The notes below the pieces were generated by a model. The model searched no databases, had not been told where the DNA came from, and saw only the letters and a program-made list of their open reading frames with translations. Shown here in pieces: positions 14,701-26,760 of a stretch of DNA of 64,000 nucleotides (position 1 is the stretch's first letter; each line of letters opens with the position of its first letter). The position numbers were made by a program, and so were the translations under genes. Source of the DNA: Smittia aterrima (taxonomy: Eukaryota > Arthropoda > Insecta > Diptera > Chironomidae); contig CP093830.1 of NCBI GenBank assembly GCA_033063855.1, positions 10,664,854 to 10,728,853 of the forward strand. Direction: 5' to 3'.

Positions 14701-16120
14701 CACATCTTACAAATTTGCTTATAAATTATTCAAGTAAGGCACACTTGACATCTCTTGTGACATAATTGACGAAGAAGTCCGAAGGGAAATAAAGAAGCTT
14801 ATGGATTTATGGATTCGTTGAGATAAGTGAATACTTTCGTCATCATAAACAGAAGAAGACAGTCGAGAAGTCGCCAAGAATGATGAGTGGGAGAGTTCAA
14901 ACTTGATGATGATGACGATGAATTCAGGTCGTAAATTACACAAAAGACTGTTGTCACTGAGCTTTCCAAAGACGAGAAGGCAATGAGCGGGAGAGAGACT
15001 ATCAACTAAAACATTTACTCTCGAGGAGCTTATACAACTCATCCCACAGCACTCGACGAGACAAGTAAGCATACTCGTGCTGATTGAAATCAAAACGGAA
15101 TGAGATTTATGGTCGTCGCATAATTCACAAGTCACAATAGTAAAAGTCTGCTCAGAGAATGATGTTAATTTTAGATTTTCATCGGAAAAGGTTCAACAAA
15201 GAGAGAAATCGATTTTTTTTCCTCCTTGCAATTTAAAGTTTGCTTTTTTCGATTGCCACAGAGAACAGGAAAATTTATCGGTTTGACTCTGTTGTAATCT
15301 CGATTATAATCTTCAGGATTGAATGAAGAAACAAAACTTCTTCTTCGTGGAATTTTCATCGTTTTCCAGTACAAAAATAGAACAAAGCATTAAATATGTA
15401 ACACTCAGGTTGTATTTTCAAAAGGTTCACTTTCGACAGGGAAAGAAAGTATAGCGAGCAGTTCGAGGACGAAGTTTTTTAAAGGATTTTCCAACAAAAT
15501 TAAAATTACATTCTACAACGAAAGAGTAACTGACTTTAATTTGAAGCTCTCACGTCAACGAAAGTTTCTTCCTTCGGAGGTAAATCCCGTGGAAGTGTTT
15601 CATTCAAAAAAAAAGAAAGCTCCAAATTTAGATATGATGTGAAAAAGGTTGGGTGAGGTTGATGTGTACATAAAATCCAAATTGTTTTCCCTCGACCTGT
15701 CTTTACAATCACAATCATGAAGAGAGTGAAGATGAAGATTAAGTGTCTCAAAGCGGCTCCCGAACTATTTTACGTTTCATAAACAAGTTCACGGCTTCAT
15801 CATGAAACGCAATTTCGGTTTGATGATGAATCTTGAGGCGAATAATAATCAGATTTGTTTGTCGTGCGAGATATTCTTAAGGAAAAGAAAAACTTTTCTT
15901 TAATTAGTTGAGAAGTTTGATTCAAAAGATTTGCCGTCGAATTAAAAACAGGCTCGAACGTTTCACGCGCCGCAATAATTGGATTTCTTTCCGTCGCGCT
16001 CCTCTAACATTTGAAATTTTAATGACTTTGATTTGGTTTTGAATAAACATTATGCATTAATTAAAATAAAAAGCTCTCTCTCTTCAAATTCTAATTCCTT
16101 TCACTTTTCTTTGCTTTCAG
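5781..16120. other. Long non-coding stretch, probably the first intron of nAChR alpha1
   Basis: About 10 kb without a supported gene. Open frames are short and without family features, and base composition is even. It ends in a polypyrimidine tract and CAG at 16111-16120. If the leader at 5305-5780 is right this is intron 1; large first introns are common in insect nAChR genes and often carry regulatory DNA. I could not recognise individual elements. Confidence 0.4.
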
Positions 16121-16138
16121 GGGTGGACCTGGCCTAAG

Positions 16139-19100
16139 ATGGGGAGCGTTCTACTTGCGGCTGTGTTCATAGCGTTACAATTTGCCATTGGAAAGGCCAA
16201 TCCGGACTCAAAACGTTTATATGACGATCTACTGAGCAATTACAATCGCTTGATTCGGCCCGTGGGCAACAATTCGGATCGTTTAACGGTGAAAATGGGT
16301 TTACGATTGTCACAGTTGATTGATGTTGTAAGTATCGCTAAAGAATTTCATTTAATTATGAATGAATCATTCTTCCGTTGATTTGCAATTCAAGTAAATT
16401 TTATTGCTTCATAAGATGTAAGACGACGAGGCCGATTGCGGCCTCTTGAAGCGCTTAATTGGACGACTTATGAATAACTCATTAAGCAAATCGCGGATCC
16501 TTGAGTTGAGAATGTTCTCGCATAAGTTAATTTCTCCTTTCTCAACATACTGAAGCGTCGACTACATTAACGTTTACTGAATCTAATTAACATCAAATTT
16601 GTTTTTCTTTTTTGTGCTCGTCTTCGTCTTCGGCGAAAACAGAATCTTAAGAATCAGGTAACAACTTTTTCTCTGCTCTCGCTGTGCAAAGAAAAACATT
16701 TCTAACATCATTTCCATATTTTTCTCGTTAGATAATGACGACAAACGTCTGGGTGGAGCAAGTAAGTATCGTTCCATCTTGTTCTTCGTCTTATTTCGCT
16801 CCTTCGTCTACTCTCGTATGCACAAGCAATGAAAATTCTCATGCATGACTCTATGAAAATATTTTAATGATCTCGAGTTAAGTTTGGCGAGAGGGAAGAA
16901 CAAATTTGCATAAAGATTACCCACAAATGAAGCATTTGTCAAACACACCAAAGCTTCATCGAGATAAAGTGAAAGAAACTCATTGAGACGTTTTCATTCG
17001 AGGAAATTTCAATTAGTCCAACTCACCACAGAGAGGATTTGCCAGTGTGAGTCTGTTGATTCATTGCATAAATAAACTTTTATGTGCAATTCAATAAGCA
17101 TCTCGTATTTAAAAGCTATCATCGTTCCACCTCTTCTTCTTCCTCTCGTCGATTCTCTACCGGAAAAGCCTTCAAGCATTCAATGAGCATTGCAGATGAA
17201 GTGTGAAAACCCCAAAATGAAAATATTATTCAATATCGAAACGAATGAGAAGAGCAAGAACAATATTTGAAACAGAAAAAAAGCAGTTCCCAAACAGCTT
17301 TGCCATTCCGTTCATGTAGACGCAAAAATGAAATTGGATTTTTAAGAGATTTAAGCCTCGGCTCAGTATTCCTCCGCCCACTCTCCCACCGGACGTTCAT
17401 GTGCGAATTGCAAACAACAAATCGGTTTCAATAATAAATATCAGAGGAATAAAACATTCTCTTGTTGTGTGGGCTTCTGCCAGATTTGTCTTCGACTCTC
17501 TCTCGCATTAATTGAATTTTCATCCGAACAAATGAGAATTTGTGAAAAGGGGAAAGAATTTGTAAGAAGCTTTCTTCAACAACAAAGATGACGAAGACGA
17601 CGATGAGATGGGAGAGTTGTAAGCCCCGAAGACAAGAGCGATTGCAACAATGTCTCATTGCTACTTAAATATAGAGCGTCGTCCTTTATGAGCTTGTCTC
17701 CGACGAACGACAGCATGAACTTACTAATATTCATCATGACAATCTCTTTCAACAGGAGTGGAACGACTACAAGCTCAAATGGAATCCAGATGATTATGGT
17801 GGCGTGGATACTCTTCACGTTCCCTCTGAACACATATGGCTGCCGGACATAGTTTTGTATAATAAGTGAGTTTGTCTTCCTTTGTCATCGTGGAAGACTA
17901 AGAAAGAAATGAGTCTTCTTCTATTGCATTATTGATGTCTTCCTTGCAATTAATTTCTTTCATTTTTTTTTCTCTCTTTCCAATTCAAGTGCGGATGGCA
18001 ATTATGAAGTAACAATAATGACAAAAGCAATATTACATCATACAGGAAAAGTAGTATGGAAGCCGCCAGCGATCTATAAATCATTTTGTGAAATTGATGT
18101 AGAGTACTTCCCATTTGACGAGCAAACATGTCTTATGAAGGTCGGTTGAGCTTCGGCTAAGGATTAAATATCCTTTTCAGCCTTTTGTCTCTTTTATTTT
18201 TGCTGTCGGCTGTCGGACTAATTTTCCTTTTTTCTTCATCATCTCTCTTCATTTTCAAACAGTTCGGATCTTGGACATATGATGGATACATGGTTCGTAT
18301 TTATTTCAATTCTTGTGATGTGCGAGGGCAGTGCAAAGACTCTTGAAGGCATTTTCTTTCTCATCTTTTATGACTACCGGAGGTTGAACGAATATCCTCA
18401 ATTTCAAAGCTTCTTCTTAATCAGAAGAAAACAGTTCTTTCCGTCTCTGAAGTTATCAAAACCTCTTCTAGCGAAAACTTATCAGAGCTCAAGAGATTTA
18501 TTTGATTGAAGAAATGAAATTTCATTTTGATGAAAGATAAATTATATTTCTTGTTTGATTTGATTGCTCCTTGTTCAATAATGTCGTCAAAACCTTCGTA
18601 GAAAGAAAAAGCTCTTTCCTGACTCTTACGCAACCTCCGCAGCAAACAAGAATTGGTCAACTTCATAACATCTCTCAATCCATCTCCATCTCATTCAAAC
18701 AGATTGATTTGCGTCATCTACTGCAATCACCCGACTCGGATGTGATTGACATCGGAATTGATCTTCAAGACTACTATATATCAGTCGAATGGGAGATCCT
18801 GAAGGTGCCTGCCGTTAGAAATGAAAAATTTTATAGTTGTTGTGAAGAACCATATCCCGACATAATTTTTAATATAACAATTAGACGAAAGACATTGTTT
18901 TATACGGTTAACCTAATTATACCATGCGTTGGTATATCAATGTTATCAGTGCTAGTTTTCTATCTACCATCGGACAGCGGCGAGAAAATATCATTATGTA
19001 TCAGTATATTGCTCTCACTCACCGTGTTTTTTTTACTGCTTGTTGAAATTATTCCACCGACATCATTAACCGTGCCATTGTTGGGCAAATATCTCCTCTT

Positions 19101-22100
19101 CACTATGATGCTAGTCACTTTATCTGTTTGTACGACGATTGCTGTGTTAAACGTTAATTTTCGGTGAGTAAATATCAATCTTCATCTGTGAACCCTTTCA
19201 CTGTCAGAGTCACTTTTAATTTATGAAAAGATAAACATTAAGTCTCATTATGTGACTCTCGCTCTTGTTTCCAGATCTCCGGTAACGCATAAAATGGCGC
19301 CGTGGGTTCAACGAATATTTATCGAATTTCTGCCTAAGCTGCTGTGCATACAACGACCGAAGAAAGAGGATGAGCCGCAAGAGGTCGAGGAACAACCGCC
19401 AGAAGTGTTAACCGATGTGTTCCATGTACCACCAGATGTGGAGAAATATTCACCGTTTTGTACAAACAAATATAGTACTGATTTTGATATACCAGGTGAG
19501 CGTTTAACACGAACTTGCAAACTTCCTCTGCACAGCCTTCCACGTTAATTACAATTCTGGGGTTGCGGGCGAGAACAGTTTTTTGCCGTTGCGGCTTTGA
19601 ATCAGCAAAAGTTTCCTCGCAGGAGTAAGTTTTCGTGTTTTGAGAAGCTCTCGAGAGAACAAGTTGAGCGCGAAAATGGTTGAATTAAGAAGCAAATGAA
19701 GTCTAAAGAAAAGGGAATTGATTCACTTCCGTAATCCCTTGAGATGTGTCTTGAAGTTACGTCGATTGAAGATACGAGAGAGAGAGAGAGTTCCTCACGA
19801 AATAAAAAACATTGCGTGACTCAACTTTTAATTCACCCCCGCAAATCATTTCCCAGAGCCAAGTAAGAAGATAAAAAAGCGATGCAATGAGATTTAATGA
19901 GACGAGCTCATTTTCCGACGAGTTCAAGTGCTCGAGCAGTTGTAGCTTTTAATCCATGGCAATTTTCATTTGCTACTCTAGAATGCGGCAGCATTTATCT
20001 TCCGTATTCCGTTCGCTATGCGTGCTAGCTTTTCTCACAACAGCCTTCAAGATGGGAAAAATCCTTAGCATGTGTGCCGTGATTACATAAATTGCAACAT
20101 AATTTCTACATTTAATTTTATTTTCCTCTCTTTCCTTATCAGTTCCTTCTTTCTTAGACTGTTAGAGGATGACTCTGCCAAAAGTTTTTCTCTCCAACAT
20201 TCAGCAATTCTTCCATTCCAAGAAGGAAAATGTGTTTAATGATATCTTAACTTTCAATGCAAGAGCTTCGTTCCATTTTATTAAAGAGAACAGAATCGCC
20301 TTGAGATGTTTCAATGTTCACGCTCATTCACTTGCTTGCGAATTGTTTTTCTTTCTCGAATTTAATTTATGTTTTCTTCGACTGGAAAAATATATTTTCA
20401 TGTAGAAAAGAAAAGTCTTCAAATGATTGAATAATAAAGAAATGCTTCGAGCGACTTTCTGCCTCAGCTGTTGTGACGACTTGAGATGGAAACTTTTTGG
20501 CAGCCCGTCGAAGTTGACATGAGCGTGAACTCTTGGGATGTTTGTATTTGCTGTCGGATTTTAATAAGATTACAGCTTGCAACATTATTAGAATGTCGGA
20601 CTATATTTCAACTTAATTCAGACACAAAACATGCATAAAATCTCTAGCATAATGTCGACTGAGATGAATCATGCATGGACTGTCGAGGACTTTCCTTCTC
20701 CCACTCTCTCGTCGTGTCCTTAAAAGGATTTTTTTTTATGTTGAAGAAAAATGTATTATAATTTATTTCTGGTGTTGTTGTTTGCCAGTTTCATCTCATC
20801 CGAAAAATGGCATGAATAATTTCTGTGTCGAGGATTTTGTTTTTGCTTCTCTTTCTTCTCGTCTTTCAATTTTTTTTTGGAAGCACAAGAATAAATTAAA
20901 TAACGAGCTGAGTATGAAGTCGAGTATTATGCAACGAAACATATTAAATTTTTAGCATCTTTCGATAGCTCTTTCCCTTTACCATCGTCGCTTTCTCTCT
21001 CTCTCTCACTTCTTTTATATTATAATAAAATATCTCATTCATACATAAATCCCCAAAAAGCATCGAAAAGGGTTTTCCCTTAAACTCCCAGTCTTACTCG
21101 GTCTCTCTCGTTTGCTTCGGTCGGAAAATATCGACAAAAATGGCACAGATGGGGATGAGAGTATGATGTACCTGTCGTACGAAACAACCTAATTTCGTTC
21201 GAAGGAAGCGCCTCAGCATGAGTAATGCAATGAGAGAGACAGAGCGATGGAGGAAGAAGGGGAAACTGACAAGAATTGAAAGGTCTTTGCTTAGATTGCT
21301 CTCGGCATGGTTAGTTAAGCTTCGATTGAAAAGTTTTTGTGCGATAAGTCAACAGACAAAAGGTTTCTTAAAGACATCCGTTTGCTTTTTCTTCCCTTCG
21401 ATCTCATCAAAGCGACCGTGCAGAATTTTATCAAAAAGTTTTCATTTGCAAAGAAGTTTGACAGTTTCTGATTTAAAAATTCTCTCCTTGGCCGTCGTGA
21501 TTGTATGTTTGCCTCCACAAAGTCTCGTTGGTAGCTTCAGGAGTTGAATCTCATTAGTGGAATCAAGTTGAGGTTTATCTGAGATGTTTGTCTTCAACAT
21601 GGCATTCGTTGGATGACGAGCATCGGCTTGAATTACTTTCTCGCTACAAGAAATACAATTAAGATTTGTGAAGATCTTCTTAGCGACGCCAGCTGCAAGT
21701 GCTTTGTTAAAGTCGAGTTTATCAATCTTCTCTTCAAGGTTCTGTATCTTCTCGTTCAAATAATTCTTGAGCTCAGGGACGAAGAACTTGTCAAGCTTCG
21801 AATCCATCATCGCTTGAATTTCTGTCATTCCCTTGACGAAATCATTTTTGTAAGAGTCGAGTCGCTCGCAAACCAGATCGACAAATACTTTCATTTCTTG
21901 ATGATGATCCTTAAGAGTAATTTCTTGAAAGTTTTTAAAGTTATCAAGATCTGTCTGAAACTTTGTCAGTCGCTCTTCAAGTTCCTGATTTATTTTTGCT
22001 TGGATATTAACAAAAAGATTCTCTTCAAAGTTTTCCTCGTTGCATTTGCACTTCAATTTGTTAACTTTGTCCCACAAGCTGTCAATCTTCTCTTCCAATT

Positions 22101-25100
22101 GAAGCAATTCCGGTCCAATTCCCTCGCATTTGCTGTCAAAGTCACATTGACTTCTCCGGATGACTTCGGCTAATTGGCGAGTTCCGATCTCGAGTGCGTC
22201 AAGTCGTTTGGAAAGATTGATGAAGTCGAGCATTGCTTTAAATGAACTCTCAGGTCGTTCGCTTTCAAAGAATTTGTCTTCAGGAAGAACTTTCGACAAA
22301 AAATCATGAATGCTACTCGTTTGTAGATTTCGAAATTCGTCAACTGAAATAACTTGCATCGGTTGAAGTGGAAAGCCCGTCGGGCATTTCTTGTTTGCAG
22401 CAACATTTGTGATGGCGAAAACTTTGACGTTCCTGTCGTTTTCGTCATTCAGATTTAAAATCCGCTTCTCGATGTTGGCGCCTGTGGCTTCGTCAACTTC
22501 CTTCTTCACATCATACTTGCTTATCTCGAAACCACAATGTCGCTCACTGTTGACTATGGTGCTTTCAATTGCTGCACTTCCGGCGCCATGGAACTCAACA
22601 AAGCTTGTTGACAATCCTAGTTGATCGACGACTACGTGAAGAAGATTGTGGAGTAGAATTGTATTGACAGTGCCAAGTGCTGGGTTGACCGCTAAGTCAA
22701 CAAGCTGATTGAATTGTAAAGTCAACGAGGTCATGATTGAAACGAAGAATTTGGAGAAAAGTTTTGAATAAAAAAGTTCAACAGGATTGCTCTGATTGAA
22801 ATCATTCATTGTTTGATTGAGATTAACTTTCTTTTGAGCCGACAACCTGCATGCAGGATTAGACGTTGACGTCGAGTCAGGTTGTCGTAAGACTTTTGCG
22901 GCTGTCAGCTAACTCATCGCATTAACCAATTTAATCACATTTTCATGTCAGAGAAGCTCACGCGTTCTCGAAAAGTAATTAATCATCTGATTTTTTCTCT
23001 CCGTGGAATTCTGACTCACACATGCGTCGAGTGTAAGCATCCATTTGATATCACCCCTTGCTTCACCATCAGCTCAACGAGATTATGATGTAAAAGTTCT
23101 TTTTTCGCCATTTTCTCTTTGCGATAAATGAATTCACAGTCATGAGAGTCTCAAGGGGGTTTGTTAATTAGTTTAAGTTTACGAGTATTGTGAGGTTTGC
23201 TTGAGGAAACGATAGAAGGGAAAAAGTTACATCTCATGCAACATGGATTGGGATGAAAACTTGTATAATTTATGAAATCATTTTGCCTATAAGTAAACTG
23301 CCAATTAGGCGAGGACTCATCTACAAGATTAAATTGAATTCGAAGAAATCTCGCTGACAAAGGGCAAAGACGCAACGACAAAGTTTCTAACGACAAGACG
23401 CTTCTTGTCTCTCACTCAACTTCATTCGACAAGGGAAAACTTTAAATTAAATTTAGTTTAATAAAACATGGCTTGCTTGTAATTTGTTGCGATATGGTGA
23501 AACCCTTTCAATCTAAGTCTGGAGGAGTGGGAAGAATTTAAAGCGTCAAAGTCATTTTAATTAGAGCAGAGGAACGACTCACGACATGATTGAATTTTCT
23601 TCTTAATAACAAAGATTTTTTTTTCTTCATTTTCAGCTTTGCCACCTTCGCGATTTGGTGAGCCACCCTTACCTGCACTGCCATTGCCGCTTTCAAGTGG
23701 CGACGATGAACTCTTTAGTCCGGGCATCAACGACATGAGTCCAAACTGTTGCGGTGACGTTAGTCCAACGTTCGAGAAGCCGAATTATCGAGAGATGGAG
23801 AAGACGATGGAGGCGTCTCGCTTCGTAGCACAACATGTTAAAAATAAAGATAAATTCGAGAGCGTAAGTAAAGCCGACTTGAATATCTAGGCGTTGGAAT
23901 AATTATCCTTCTGTCTTAATGAAATTAATTACTTCCAAAGCGGAAACCATTAATTTACTCTGCGACGCACTCAAGAAACTTTCTCCGGCAGTAAGCGATG
24001 TGTAAAATTGTAAATATTTCATATTGCAACGTTGGCAGAGGAAAGAAACCCAAAATGGCAGCGACTTTTCGTGTGTAAGGGGATAAAAGGGACATCGCAC
24101 TGAACATTAAGAGCATCAACATAAATAACAGCAATTGAAGTGTGAAGCTGGAAAAAATTCGAAAATTTATGTTGCAGAAAGAGGCGGAGGATGGCGAGGG
24201 ATGAGCGTGAAAGGATTGTAAACTTCACATTCCAGTTGGTTTACGTAATTTTGCTTCGGTTAACCGGATTCAAACAAAAAAAGTCGAGAGAGAGAGAAGA
24301 AACGAGAGTTGCGAAACTATTTCAGAAACGATTTCGTTTTGGGGTCGACAGGAAAGCTTTAAAGTGGCAAAAACTTCTCAAATTCTTTTCCGGGATTCGA
24401 CGAAATTCGTCGAGCTCATCATGAAATTAAAGTCTCCGAAATATCTTCCTTCGGCTCTAAACATTTTCCATGACAAAGCAGAAAGTAAACTTTGCTTTGG
24501 GGCGGAAAAAATTGCATAACATATGGTCGAGTCTTCGAGTTCTTTTTTCAATTATAAAAAGCTTTTCTTCGTCTTCACGGAATATTCTTCCTTTTTCTCG
24601 TTAAGGCAGCGCAAATATTTCCTGACTTACAGACACACAAAGAGTAGAAAAGCACAATGAGCGAGCGAGAGAGAGAAGCGAAATATCCACCGGAAGATAT
24701 TAGGAAACGCTGGGGAGTTGAAATTAAATTATGATGAAGAGATGAAATAAATCTGCGAGGGTTTACTGTCAACAAAAGAGGGACGGCCTGTGGGAGTTTA
24801 TTAATTTCTTGGCAATTTCCTTGGAATTATTTCCATCGAGTAATTTGCAATCAAGGGACAGCATTAGCGCTTTGAAATTTGAGTACGCGATTATGTTTTT
24901 TTCATGTCGCGTTGATGAGTTGTTTTTGTGGAATGAACGAATCGTTGAGTGGACTTTAAATTTATTGAAGGCCTCGGGTTGTTCACAAATTACGTTCACA
25001 AAGAAATTCTTTTCCTCGAAGCTACGTAACTTTCAAGAGTTGACCAAAACTTCTTCTAAAAGTCTGATTAAATTTCTTAGCTAAGTTTGCGGGTTTAAGT

Positions 25101-26760
25101 TAGAAAGTTCTTTAGTTTCAGAATAATTTTTATCTCTTTCTTTTGCAATTGAAACTCAAAAAAGCTTTTAAACTTTGCTAATGTTTTGTCGGTTTGAAAA
25201 TGGAGATTTCAATCGATTTTACTGAACAGAAAATTCCTATCGAGATTGCTTTTTAATTCTTTGGAATTATACTCAAAATGCATTCAAACGTTGAGAGGTT
25301 CACAAGCACAGAAAAAACGTAAAGCTTCTTATCGTTGAGCGGTTGAAGTGTGAGGGAATTAAATTGAAAGAGAGGGAAAAAGTGTTAATTCGATGGAAGT
25401 GGGTCACATTAAAATTAAATTGAATGTTGAAAGTAACTCGAGATCCAATCAGGATTTTAAATGTGTCTTCAGACGAAAATCTTTTTACATTTTAAGGTAG
25501 AAAAATGAAAGCTCTTACAACAGATTAAACATTAGAAACGAGAGACAAGTCTGACACAAAAAAACGCTTTAATTTCTCGGCTTTCGATCCGACACGGACG
25601 CAAAAGGGCTTCGTTTTATGGTTTAGAAGGCTTTCAGTCCCCATTAATAAAATAAAGATGTTTATTCATTGCGCTCGAAGACACATTACACGATCCCGTA
25701 AACAAAAGAGAGATACGAACGATTCGACTCGAGGCAAGGGAACGTAACGTGTTGTCATGGAAGATTTTAATGACACCATAGCAAGAGAATTTTTATGTTG
25801 TTAAAAAGTCTATCGCATGTTGCGTAATTGCGAAAGTATGTTCCATCAAACTTTAAGAGAATTCGGGAAAGCTTGAACTTCCGACCAAGCCCGGAGAGAA
25901 AAGTTTTAGGCCAAAGCCAAAAAAATAAGAACTCTTTGCCCCCCACATCGTCAATTAAAATAATTTCCATAAAGCCCCGGGGCTGGGAACGAAAATTAAA
26001 GCACTTCAAAAAAGCTTATGCGGAATTGCTCGGTTGTAATATCAATCGCAGTAATTTAATAAAACGTTTGAGTGAAACGACGTTCGCGACACATCCGTTC
26101 AAGAGATGGAGAGAAAAAAAAACTTTTCAACGGCGAGTGCGATGGAGAGAAAAGGAAATGACATTTTTAAGGGCTGCCTCGTTCGTTTCTTCATTTCGAA
26201 ACGAAACCGTAGAAGCTTCAAATACAAATTTGATAAGGATAAAGGCAGATTTAAGCAATGAGATAAATTTAAATGGATTTCTCGAGCTTTCCATTTCCCT
26301 TCCGCTCTAGAAAGCGCTGCAGTTGAGGGAATTCCAGTTGGCAGCTAAATTTTTTATCGCTTTCTTTGTTGGATGATCTGAGTTGTACAGTTTTACAAAA
26401 GAGAATGCCAAAGCAAAAGTTTTTGTTGTCATCGCGTTAAGCCAAGAACAAACTTTGTTGAGAGCCAAACGAGAAGATTCTTGAGCGTATCGATATGCAG
26501 AAAAAGAAATCGTCAGAAAATAAATTTTAATTCGATTCTTACGTTTCTCTTTATAGGTAGAAGAAGACTGGAAATACGTAGCACTGGTATTAGATCGTTT
26601 ATTTTTATGGATTTTTGCGATTGCTTGCGTGGTCGGCACATGCTTAATTATTCTTCAAGCGCCATCGCTCTACGATACGACAAATCCGATAGATATCAAA
26701 TACTCGAAGATCGCCAAGAAGAAGCTCGAGCTACTCAAAATGGGGAGTACGGGTGTCTAG
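16139..26760 (+). CDS. nAChRalpha1: Nicotinic acetylcholine receptor subunit alpha1, ten coding exons
   Basis: Ligand-binding alpha subunit of the pentameric cation channel at cholinergic synapses. Coding exons: 16139-16327, 16643-16657, 16732-16761, 17756-17865, 17990-18140, 18263-18292, 18703-19163, 19275-19495, 23637-23863, 26557-26760; total 545 aa, with all phases agreeing and GT/AG at every junction. The start (MGSVLLAAVF) opens a signal peptide of about 20 aa and the mature N-terminus reads NPDSKRLYDDLLSNYNRLIR. The Cys-loop spans C148-C162, the alpha-defining vicinal cysteines are C221-C222 (YSCC), TM1-TM3 lie at about 241-323 and TM4 at about 491-511. The M2 start GEKISLCISILLSLTVF is intact. 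The protein follows Drosophila alpha1 closely, slightly shorter in the TM3-TM4 loop. Donors after exons 5 and 6 (GTCGGT, GTTCGT) are weak. Intron 8 hosts an antisense gene. Confidence 0.95.
21442..22809 (-). CDS. Nested antisense gene: DUF4795-like coiled-coil protein
   Basis: A single-exon 455-aa protein on the opposite strand inside the 4.1-kb intron 8 of the nAChR gene. I start it at the ATG 22807-22809 (MNDFNQSNPVELFYSKL); the frame runs further upstream but without another ATG. The N-terminal part (LVDLAVNPALGTVNTILLHN, then LLHVVVDQLGL) resembles the N-terminal block of vertebrate C16orf96 and its relatives. The middle is a long charged coiled coil (roughly residues 195-390), and a C-terminal LNCISCSEKVI block resembles the cysteine motif of DUF4795 (QRICH2, C16orf96). 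Family members with known expression are mostly testis or sperm-flagellum proteins, so a male germline role is inferred. Assignment rests on remembered motifs only. Confidence 0.6.
   Translation of the reverse strand: MNDFNQSNPVELFYSKLFSKFFVSIMTSLTLQFNQLVDLAVNPALGTVNTILLHNLLHVVVDQLGLSTSFVEFHGAGSAAIESTIVNSERHCGFEISKYDVKKEVDEATGANIEKRILNLNDENDRNVKVFAITNVAANKKCPTGFPLQPMQVISVDEFRNLQTSSIHDFLSKVLPEDKFFESERPESSFKAMLDFINLSKRLDALEIGTRQLAEVIRRSQCDFDSKCEGIGPELLQLEEKIDSLWDKVNKLKCKCNEENFEENLFVNIQAKINQELEERLTKFQTDLDNFKNFQEITLKDHHQEMKVFVDLVCERLDSYKNDFVKGMTEIQAMMDSKLDKFFVPELKNYLNEKIQNLEEKIDKLDFNKALAAGVAKKIFTNLNCISCSEKVIQADARHPTNAMLKTNISDKPQLDSTNEIQLLKLPTRLCGGKHTITTAKERIFKSETVKLLCK

Noticed and set aside
22810..22845. 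Start of the nested gene at an upstream TTG
   Set aside because: Not a usual eukaryotic start; the first in-frame ATG is at 22807-22809.
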